Shown one piece after another: positions 1 to 5,784 of a stretch of 9,070 nucleotides of DNA. The notes under the pieces were generated by a model. The model did no database searches. It was not told the DNA's origin and saw only the letters and a list, made by a program, of their open reading frames with translations. Every line of letters begins with the position of its first letter. Position 1 is the stretch's first letter. The position numbers and the translations under genes were made by a program. Origin of the DNA: Oscillospiraceae bacterium (lineage in GTDB: Bacteria > Bacillota > Clostridia > WRCU01); assembly GCA_009783805.1 (NCBI GenBank), contig WRCU01000041.1:1-9070 (forward strand). The letters run 5' to 3'.

Positions 1-1
1 G

Positions 2-1051
2 ACGGCTTCCGACGTGAGCATCCCGCTCAAGTACGGCGTCAGCATCAACGTGGGCGACACGCGGGGCCCGTCGGCGATATTCCGGTTCCTGCGCACGCTG
101 CCCGCCATGCTCGAGATAGTCAAGGACATAGAGAGGCTGTGCCCCGACGCGCTCTTCCTCAACTACACCAACCCGATGGCCATGCTGTGCAGGGCCATGC
201 AGGGCGTCTCCGACATCAAGGTCACGGGCCTCTGCCACAGCGTCCAAGGCACCGCGGGCATGCTGGCCGGGTGGATAGGCGCCAAGAAGGAGGACGTGAC
301 GTACGTCTGCGCCGGGATAAACCACCAAGCCTTCTATCTGGAATATAAATGGAAAGGGAAGGACGCGTACCCGCTGCTCCGCAAGGCGGTGAAGGACCCG
401 GCCATCTTCGACCAGGAGCAGGTGCGCAACGACATGTTCAACCACCTGGGCTACTACGTGACCGAGTCCAGCGGACACAACTCCGAGTACGTGGCATGGT
501 ACCGCAAGCGGAAGGACTTGATGGAGAAGTACTGCACCAACGGGACCGGATGGAACCCCGGCCGCCAAAGGGGGGTGGGCACCAAGGAAGGCCGTGACGC
601 ACGGCGCGAGGCGGCGTTCAAGGAATCCATAGAGGGCGAGGTCCACATCTACAGGAGCGAGGAGTTCGCCTCCCACATCTTCAACGCCGTCTTCGGGGAC
701 AACGAGATGTTCTCCTTCAACGGGAACGTGAGGAACATGGGGCTCATCGACAACCTGCCGCGCGGCTGCTGCGTGGAGGTGCCGGTGCTCGCCTCGAAGG
801 GGAGGATCCAGCCCATCAGGGTGGGCGCGATGCCGCCGCAGCTGGCCCTGCTCAACAGCATATCGGCCCAGTGCGAGGAGATGGCGGTCGAGGGCGCGTT
901 GAAGGGTGACAGGGACCTCATCTACCAGGCATGCTACTTCGACCCCCTATCATCCGCCGTGCTGAGCCTGGCGGAGATAAAGGCCATGGTGGACGAGATG
1001 TTCGCCGAGCATAAGGATTGGGTGAGGATGGGTAAGGCGGCCAGGAAGTGA
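2..1051 (+). CDS. GH4 family alpha-glycosidase (alpha-galactosidase/alpha-galacturonidase-like), 5'-truncated by window edge
   Basis: Family 4 glycoside hydrolases cleave alpha-glycosides in the cytoplasm by an NAD+- and Mn2+-dependent oxidation/elimination mechanism. Counting from the GTG at position 14, the sequence shows [17 protein letters not shown] (residues 14-30), the usual second nucleotide-site block, then NYTNPMAML (50-58). GLCHSVQGT (72-80) carries the expected metal-ligand Cys74, and GINHQAFY (101-108) the second metal-ligand His104. [10 protein letters not shown] (150-159) matches the conserved TESS block. The frame stays open to the left edge (T-A-S-D precede the GTG), and full-length members have about 430-450 residues. 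The GTG is therefore internal, and about 90-100 N-terminal residues, including the glycine-rich Rossmann loop, lie outside. The C-terminus looks complete. Family assignment is firm. The substrate (alpha-galactoside, alpha-glucoside or alpha-galacturonide) is not settled; the CHS motif favours the MelA/AglA/LplD side over phospho-glucosidases. The gene ends in a convergent terminator. Confidence 0.9.
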   Translation, partial: TASDVSIPLKYGVSINVGDTRGPSAIFRFLRTLPAMLEIVKDIERLCPDALFLNYTNPMAMLCRAMQGVSDIKVTGLCHSVQGTAGMLAGWIGAKKEDVTYVCAGINHQAFYLEYKWKGKDAYPLLRKAVKDPAIFDQEQVRNDMFNHLGYYVTESSGHNSEYVAWYRKRKDLMEKYCTNGTGWNPGRQRGVGTKEGRDARREAAFKESIEGEVHIYRSEEFASHIFNAVFGDNEMFSFNGNVRNMGLIDNLPRGCCVEVPVLASKGRIQPIRVGAMPPQLALLNSISAQCEEMAVEGALKGDRDLIYQACYFDPLSSAVLSLAEIKAMVDEMFAEHKDWVRMGKAARK

Positions 1052-1080
1052 GGCCGCCGACCTATAGATAGGCCGCCGAC
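1051..1080. repeat. Short direct repeat flanking a small palindrome after the GH4 stop codon
   Basis: The 11-mer AGGCCGCCGAC occurs at 1051-1061 and again at 1070-1080. The eight bases between them are CTATAGAT, so CCTATAGATAGG forms a small inverted repeat across the middle. The first copy begins on the last base of the GH4 stop codon. It could be a slippage scar or a footprint of past insertion; no function can be assigned. Confidence 0.5.
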
Positions 1081-1118
1081 ATGAAATGACGCCGGGCGGC
1101 GGCGTCCGGCCAAAAAAA

Positions 1119-1149
1119 GCGGTGCGCCCGGGGTCCCCGGGCGCGCCGC
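1119..1149. terminator. Bidirectional intrinsic terminator between convergent genes
   Basis: The left arm GCGGTGCGCCCGGGG (1119-1133) and right arm CCCCGGGCGCGCCGC (1135-1149) are complementary over 15 positions, with one G-U pair, around a centre that leaves a three-base loop. Seven A residues at 1112-1118 become a U7 tract directly after the hairpin when read from the minus strand, making a textbook terminator for the M24 gene. On the plus strand the hairpin is followed by the weaker CTTTCGTT, so it probably also ends GH4 transcription. It sits in the only gap between the two converging genes. Confidence 0.85.
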
Positions 1150-1173
1150 CTTTCGTTCGCGGCCTTTTGGCCG

Positions 1174-2346
1174 TCAGTGGCTGGCCAGCCATTCGGCGCA
1201 GTATTCGCGGACCATCGGGGACATGGGCTCACTGCCGCCCTCGGTGATGACGAAGCCTTCCTCTATCCTGTTGGAGCCGCCCTCCATGCCGAACAGGCTT
1301 ATGTCGGTGTTGACGGTCATGCCCGCCTCGAAGACCGCCTCCGTTGCGTCGTCGGGGTACGGCGACTCCGCCTCCGAGCATCCGCAGCCGTGCAGCGGGG
1401 GATAGACGTCGTACTTCCCCAGCCCCCTCTCGCGGAAGTAGTCCCTCACGGCCAGCACGAAGCCGTTCATCCTCTCGCCGGCCCTCAGGTGCCTCAGCGC
1501 GCCGGCCTCGGCCCTCATGAGCGTGTCTATGACCTTGACCGTGGCCGCCGAGGCGTCGCCCACGGCGAACGGTATCTCCACCGTGGCCACGTAGCCTTCG
1601 TACTGGACGGCCAGCGAGGCCATCACCATGTCGCCGTCCTCTATGACCTTCGAGGTCGGGCGGGGGATTATCGTGTTCGTCCTCGCGCCTGAGGCCACCA
1701 CGCTGAAGATGATCGCCTCGGCGCCGGCCTTCCTGGCTTCGCCCTCAGCCACCCCGGCGATGTGCAGCTCCGTCACGCCAGGCTCCGTGGCCTCCCTCAG
1801 CGCCTTGAAAGCCAGGTCGGCGAGCCGGGCAGCCTCCTTCAGGCACGCTATCTCATTCGCGCTCTTGCGCAGCCGAAGCCTCTGGAACGACGGGTTCATG
1901 TCGACGATCTCCACGCCGAAGCTTTCGGAGATTATCCTGTGGAGCCCGACCGGGATGACGTCGATCCCCACCAGGCCCAGCCTCTTCGTCCTGAGCTCGG
2001 CTGCCACTTTTTTAAGCGTGGTGTACTGCGCCAGCGGGTAGTCGATCTCCTCCGGGACCGTCACGGCCGCGCATTCCTTGGTCACGCGGATGTCCTTGAT
2101 GACCGACATCTCGTGGGCCGTCAGCTCGCCTTCCGGGGCGGCCAGGAGCATCGGGTCATGGCCTTCGTCGAATATGGCGATGCCGCGCTCAAACAAGGGC
2201 CAGTAGTTGCATGCGTACCTGATGTTCTCCTTCCTGTACTCGTCGCCGATGACCATCAACGTGTCCACGCCGCATAGCCTCATCTCGTCCTGGAACCTGC
2301 CGAACCTGCCCATGAACTCTGATTGCGGGATGCATGGCCTCACCAT
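1174..2346 (-). CDS. M24 (pita-bread) family Xaa-Pro peptidase/creatinase-like protein with a degenerate metal site
   Basis: The 390 residues have the two-domain layout of the M24B group: an N-terminal creatinase-like domain (about 1-160) and a C-terminal pita-bread domain (about 165-385). Recognisable blocks are SANEIACLKEAARLAD (162-177), FSVVASG (214-220), EDGDMVM (236-242), LHGCG (318-322) and NRIEEGFVITEGG (359-371). Aligned by eye with E. coli PepP, the five metal ligands D, D, H, E, E become S244, T255, H319, D348 and E362, so both aspartates are lost. The accessory histidines are also absent: the site after the VASG block reads IIPRP, and A326 occupies the second His position. Two cysteines (321, 323) lie next to H319. 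An ordinary di-metal aminopeptidase is therefore unlikely; a metal-free creatinase-type hydrolase, an altered-metal enzyme or a pseudo-enzyme are possible. No signal peptide is seen, so it is probably cytoplasmic. The ATG at 2346 is set by an excellent ribosome-binding site. It is probably a single-gene transcript. Confidence 0.88.
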   Translation of the reverse strand: MVRPCIPQSEFMGRFGRFQDEMRLCGVDTLMVIGDEYRKENIRYACNYWPLFERGIAIFDEGHDPMLLAAPEGELTAHEMSVIKDIRVTKECAAVTVPEEIDYPLAQYTTLKKVAAELRTKRLGLVGIDVIPVGLHRIISESFGVEIVDMNPSFQRLRLRKSANEIACLKEAARLADLAFKALREATEPGVTELHIAGVAEGEARKAGAEAIIFSVVASGARTNTIIPRPTSKVIEDGDMVMASLAVQYEGYVATVEIPFAVGDASAATVKVIDTLMRAEAGALRHLRAGERMNGFVLAVRDYFRERGLGKYDVYPPLHGCGCSEAESPYPDDATEAVFEAGMTVNTDISLFGMEGGSNRIEEGFVITEGGSEPMSPMVREYCAEWLASH

Positions 2347-2352
2347 ATGCCG

Positions 2353-2360
2353 ACCTCCTT
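2353..2360 (-). promoter_or_regulatory. Strong Shine-Dalgarno site of the M24 gene
   Basis: Read on the minus strand, this is AAGGAGGT, a full anti-16S match, six bases before the ATG. It decides the start codon and supports a bacterial-type translation signal. Confidence 0.85.
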
Positions 2361-2384
2361 CGCCTGATCGAATCGTTCCAGGCC

Positions 2385-2390
2385 ATTATA
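2385..2390 (-). promoter_or_regulatory. Probable -10 box of the M24 gene promoter
   Basis: The minus strand reads TATAAT, a perfect sigma70-type -10 hexamer, 38 bases before the ATG. That would place the transcript start about 30 bases upstream of the coding region. No -35 hexamer and no extended -10 TG is visible at the right distance, so the promoter may need an activator. An archaeal TATA box at this distance is a less likely alternative reading. Confidence 0.5.
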
Positions 2391-2420
2391 GCGCATCGTT
2401 CCCGGCGCGGGGAGGGCGTC

Positions 2421-2475
2421 GGCCCGCGCACGGCCCGCGCGCGCGGGCGCGGGGCCTGCCGCCCCGCCGGGCGGC
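2421..2475. other. GC-rich hairpin cluster in the divergent M24/lysS intergenic region
   Basis: This stretch is almost pure G+C. GGCCCGCGC is repeated at 2421-2429 and 2432-2440. The second copy is part of a perfect 16-base palindrome, GCCCGCGCGCGCGGGC (2433-2448). A separate hairpin follows: GCCGCCC (2458-2464), loop CGCC, GGGCGGC (2469-2475), a 7-bp stem. No U tract follows, so it does not look like an intrinsic terminator for lysS. It may structure the lysS leader or insulate two divergent promoters. No T-box consensus was found. The rest of 2347-2564 holds the M24 promoter on the left and an unrecognised lysS promoter on the right. Confidence 0.5.
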
Positions 2476-2564
2476 GATTGCGCCGGCGGCCGCCCTTGTG
2501 GTAACTTTGCCATGACGGCGCTGAGGCCTCAAAAATCCCGCATAAAGCGTGGTGGGCGTATAGC

Positions 2565-4040
2565 ATGGAAAACAATGGCGAGGCCGCGGCCTCGGTCGGC
2601 ACGGAGCTGCAGGCCAGGACCGAGAAGCTGAACGCGATGCGGGGGACCGCGGTCCCCTACGCGGACAGGTTCGAGCGGACGCATAGGCTCTCGGAGGCCG
2701 CGGGGCTGGGTGAGGGGGAGTCCGCCTCCATATGCGGCAGGATCGTATTCAAGCGCGACTTCGGCAAGTTCATGTTCATGAAGCTCCAGGACATCGAAGG
2801 CACCTTCCAGATAAGCGTCGCGGTGAACGAGCTCGGGGCGGAGGGCTACGCGGCCGTCAAGGACACGGTCGACATAGCCGACTTCGTGGGCGCGACGGGG
2901 ACGGCGTACGTTACGCGGACCGGGGAGAGGACGCTCAGGGTGACGGAGCTCAAATTCCTCTCGAAGAGCCTGCGGCCACTGCCGGAGAAGTTCCACGGGA
3001 TGCAAGACGCGGACCTGAGGTACCGACAGCGTTACTTGGATCTGGTTTCAAACCCGGGGGCCAGGCGCGTCTTCCTGGCCAGGTCGAGGGCCCTTTCGCT
3101 GATAAGGGGGTTCCTCGGGAGGAACGGATTCATGGAGGTCGAGACGCCGATACTGCAGGACATAGCTTCCGGGGCGGCCGCCAGGCCCTTCGTCACGCGG
3201 CATAATGCGATGGGCAAGGACTTCTTCCTGCGGATAGCGCCGGAGCTCTACCTGAAGCAGGCCATAGCCGGCGGGTTCGACAGGATATTCGAGATAGGGA
3301 AGTGCTTCAGGAACGAAGGGCTGGACGCGTCGCACCTGCAGGAGTTCACCATGCTGGAGTGGTACGCCGCCTATTGGGACTACAGGGACAACCTCCGCCT
3401 CACGCGCGGGCTCCTGTCCGAGCTGGTGCCGGCCATCTGCGGCTCCTCGGCCATCGAGGTGGACGGCCACCTGGTCGACTTCGGCGGGGATTGGGCCGAG
3501 ATGGACTACTGCGAAAGGCTGAGCGGCCTGATAGGCGACGACATACTGCTCTACGGCGACTGCGGCGAGCTGAGGAGGAGGATCGCCATGAGGGGGGTCA
3601 TCGCCGAGGAGGACATGGCGAAGGCCGGCTCCGTCCCCGCGCTCATCGACGCGCTGTACAAGAAGGCCGTCAGGCCCGGAGTCATCCAGCCGACCGTGAT
3701 AACCAACTACCCCGCGTGCCTGCTTCCCCTCGCCAGGCGCGGCGACAAGGACCCGAGGACCATCGACATGTTCCAGCTCGTCGCCTGCGGCTGGGAGCTG
3801 GTGAAGGCGTATTCGGAGCTGGTGGACCCCATGACGCAAAGGGAGGCCTTCGCCGAGCAGGCAGCCAACAAGGCCATGGGCGACGATGAGTCGTTTGAGC
3901 CGGATGAGTCCTTCCTATTGGCCATGGAGCACGGGATGCCGCCCATATCGGGGCTGGGCCTGGGCATAGACAGGCTGCTGGCCTTGCTGCTCGGCCAGTC
4001 GACCCTCCGGGACGTCGTGCTGTTCCCGCAGACGCGGTAA
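2565..4040 (+). CDS. lysS: Lysyl-tRNA synthetase, class II
   Basis: This cytoplasmic enzyme charges tRNA-Lys with lysine using ATP. At 491 residues it has the usual length. The N-terminal OB-fold anticodon-binding domain covers about 55-135. The catalytic core carries motif 1 (NGFMEVETPIL, 187-197), the block ASGAAARPFVTRHN (201-214), RIAPELYLK (223-231), motif 2 (FRNEGLDASHLQEFTMLEW, 248-266) and motif 3 (GLGLGIDRLL, 463-472, Arg470), ending in LRDVVLFPQTR. The region equivalent to E. coli GGREIGNGFSELND reads CGWELVKAYSELVD (408-421), a variant I associate with a divergent LysRS branch; the lysine-recognising Glu418 is kept. The ATG at 2565 has only a weak GGTGGG site (2551-2556) eight bases upstream, but the N-terminus matches the family. 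It is divergent from the M24 gene and followed after 5 nt by a transporter gene, implying co-transcription. No lysine riboswitch or T-box is evident. Confidence 0.95.
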   Translation: MENNGEAAASVGTELQARTEKLNAMRGTAVPYADRFERTHRLSEAAGLGEGESASICGRIVFKRDFGKFMFMKLQDIEGTFQISVAVNELGAEGYAAVKDTVDIADFVGATGTAYVTRTGERTLRVTELKFLSKSLRPLPEKFHGMQDADLRYRQRYLDLVSNPGARRVFLARSRALSLIRGFLGRNGFMEVETPILQDIASGAAARPFVTRHNAMGKDFFLRIAPELYLKQAIAGGFDRIFEIGKCFRNEGLDASHLQEFTMLEWYAAYWDYRDNLRLTRGLLSELVPAICGSSAIEVDGHLVDFGGDWAEMDYCERLSGLIGDDILLYGDCGELRRRIAMRGVIAEEDMAKAGSVPALIDALYKKAVRPGVIQPTVITNYPACLLPLARRGDKDPRTIDMFQLVACGWELVKAYSELVDPMTQREAFAEQAANKAMGDDESFEPDESFLLAMEHGMPPISGLGLGIDRLLALLLGQSTLRDVVLFPQTR

Positions 4041-4045
4041 GGGCC

Positions 4046-4948
4046 GTGCGCTCGAACGCCGGGAAGGCCGCTTTGTACGCGGGCCTGACGATCGCCTTCT
4101 GGGCCCTGATGGTGCCGGTGGTGAAGCTGCTGCTGGCCGACCTCACGCCTGAGCAGGTCCTGTCATGGGTCTCGCTGTTCGCGTCATTGACGATGCTGGC
4201 GAAGATGGCCGCCACGGGCGGGCTCCCCGCGCTCGCGCGCTATAGGCCCAGGGATTGGGCCATGCTGCCCTTGCTCGGGCTGACCGGGATGTTCGCGTAC
4301 AACATGCTCTTCTACGGGGCCGTCAGGCGGATAGCCATCCAAGACGCGTACATCATCAACTACCTATGGCCCGTCATGACGTGCGTGTTCGCGGCGGCCA
4401 TACTGCGCGACAGGATAGGGCCCGTCAAGGTCGCCGCCATATGCCTATCCTTCCTTGGGGTGGCGGTCGTGGTGACGAAAGGGTCGCTGACCTCCGTGAG
4501 GCCCGGCGACGCGGCCGGGATCGCGATGGCGTTCGGGGCCGCGGTAAGCTACGGGCTGTACAGCGTCCTCATGAAGAAGGCGGACTACGAGCGCACGTCG
4601 GCGGTCTTCGTGTGCTACCTGACGAGCTTCCTGGCGTGCCTGGCCACGCTCGGGTTCCGGATGCCCGCGGTGGGATGGGTCCAGCTGCTGGGATTGACCG
4701 TCGTGGGGGTCCTGAGCTACGGCATGGCGGACAACCTATGGGCGTTGGCCCTTAAGCTGGACGACACGGCCAAGGTGGCCAACATCGCCTATATAGGGCC
4801 CTTCATATCCCTTACCCTGATGAGCGTGATACTCAAGGAGGAGATCGGGGCTTACTCGGTCATAGGCCTGACCCTGATCATCGCGGGGGTGGCGCTGCAC
4901 AACAGCAGGCTGGCGGGCGCGGCGGGGCGCAGGAAGGGCGGCGCCTGA
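4046..4948 (+). CDS. EamA/DMT superfamily transporter, 10 transmembrane segments
   Basis: An integral cytoplasmic-membrane protein of 300 residues, the normal size for the RhaT/EamA drug/metabolite transporter group. These proteins export or import amino acids, sugars or other small metabolites. Two homologous halves are visible (about 10-145 and 155-286), each of five hydrophobic segments, approximately 8-28, 36-55, 71-91, 100-120, 126-145 and 155-175, 186-204, 211-227, 244-264, 268-286. Each half ends with the typical EamA signature: ILRDRIGPVKVAAICLSFLG (119-138) and ILKEEIGAYSVIGLTLIIAG (262-281). The tail is short and basic (GRRKGG). The GTG start lies 5 nt after the lysS stop and has no good ribosome-binding site, suggesting translational coupling; the next Met would remove the first membrane segment. 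The substrate cannot be predicted. Linkage to lysS weakly suggests an amino acid, but this is inference. Confidence 0.9.
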   Translation: MRSNAGKAALYAGLTIAFWALMVPVVKLLLADLTPEQVLSWVSLFASLTMLAKMAATGGLPALARYRPRDWAMLPLLGLTGMFAYNMLFYGAVRRIAIQDAYIINYLWPVMTCVFAAAILRDRIGPVKVAAICLSFLGVAVVVTKGSLTSVRPGDAAGIAMAFGAAVSYGLYSVLMKKADYERTSAVFVCYLTSFLACLATLGFRMPAVGWVQLLGLTVVGVLSYGMADNLWALALKLDDTAKVANIAYIGPFISLTLMSVILKEEIGAYSVIGLTLIIAGVALHNSRLAGAAGRRKGGA

Positions 4949-5015
4949 GGGCGTGGGGACGCGCCCCTAACGAGGCGGGCATGGCCAGGGAAGGCGGGAA
5001 AGGCGGGATCACGGT

Positions 5016-5753
5016 ATGGGCGGGGGCGAGGCTGGGGGCCGGGCCGGCGACGGGGGGTACATACGCTTCGACGGCGTGACGCGCGAGTACGGCAGCGGGG
5101 CCGTCGCGGTCAGGGCGTTGGACGGCATAACCTTCGGCCTGGAGGAGGGGGCCTTCAACGTGATAGTGGGCCCTTCCGGGGCGGGCAAGACGACGGTCCT
5201 GAACTTGCTCGGGGGGATGGACGCGGCCACGGCCGGCTCGGTCTACGTGGACGGGAGGGACATAGCCAGGCTGGGGAAGCGGGATAGGTGCCTGTACAGG
5301 CGCAACGAGGTCGGGTTCGTGTTCCAGTTCTACAACCTCATCCAGAACCTCACCGCGCTCGAGAACGTGGAGCTGGCCTCCCACATAAAGAAGGACTCGC
5401 TCCCGCCGGCCGACGCGCTGAGGGACGTGGGCCTCGGCGGCAGGGTGGGGCACTTCCCCTCCCAACTTTCGGGCGGCGAGCAGCAGAGGGTCGCCATCGC
5501 GAGGGCCCTGGCGAAGGCGCCGAAGCTGCTGCTGTGCGACGAGCCCACCGGGGCGCTCGACTACGTGACGGGCAAGGGGATCCTCAGGCTGCTGCGCGAG
5601 TCGTGCGAGATGCGGGGGGTCACCGTCGTGCTCATCACCCACAACACGGCCATAACGCCCATGGCGGACAGGGTGGTCAGGATCAAGAACGGCAGGGTCG
5701 AGGCGGTCGCCGACAACGCCAGCCCCGTCCCCATATCGGAGATCGAATGGTAG
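5016..5753 (+). CDS. ABC transporter ATP-binding protein, MacB/LolD type
   Basis: The cytoplasmic ATPase subunit of an ABC system that works with the FtsX-type permease encoded next. All nucleotide-binding motifs are intact in 245 residues: Walker A GPSGAGKT (52-59), Q-loop Gln104 in FVFQFYNL, signature LSGGEQQR (151-158), Walker B LLLCDEP with Glu176, D-loop GALD (179-182) and switch His209 (ITHN). The block [27 protein letters not shown] is typical of the LolD/MacB/FtsE branch, which couples ATP hydrolysis to mechanical movement of the permease rather than simple substrate import. The first 14 residues are Gly-rich and outside the domain (folded sequence begins YIRFDGV at 15), so the true start is uncertain; the ATG at 5016 has only a weak purine-rich stretch upstream. 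The gene lies 67 nt after the DMT gene and 31 nt before the permease. Confidence 0.94.
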   Translation: MGGGEAGGRAGDGGYIRFDGVTREYGSGAVAVRALDGITFGLEEGAFNVIVGPSGAGKTTVLNLLGGMDAATAGSVYVDGRDIARLGKRDRCLYRRNEVGFVFQFYNLIQNLTALENVELASHIKKDSLPPADALRDVGLGGRVGHFPSQLSGGEQQRVAIARALAKAPKLLLCDEPTGALDYVTGKGILRLLRESCEMRGVTVVLITHNTAITPMADRVVRIKNGRVEAVADNASPVPISEIEW

Positions 5754-5784
5754 GGCGCTCCGGCCGCGGAAAGGGGGTCGGGGC

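Noticed and set aside
1161..1172. Palindrome GGCCTTTTGGCC next to the M24 stop codon
   Set aside because: The stem is only 4 bp with no tract following; the nearby 15-bp hairpin explains termination much better.
1177..1692. Plus-strand open frame antisense to the M24 gene
   Set aside because: It has low-complexity Arg/Gly/Val-rich composition, no domain and no start signal; it is the complement of a recognisable M24 protein.
2481..2564. T-box or lysine riboswitch ahead of lysS
   Set aside because: No T-box GGTGGNACCGCG-type element or terminator with U tract, and no recognisable lysine-riboswitch core, could be seen.
4949..4966. Hairpin GGGCG...CGCCC after the DMT gene
   Set aside because: It is only a 5-bp stem with an 8-base loop and no T tract, so it is not a supported terminator.
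4981..5079. Small 32-codon open frame starting ATGGCCAGGG and overlapping the ABC ATPase start
   Set aside because: It has no recognisable content, and its codons run through the start of the ATPase in another frame.
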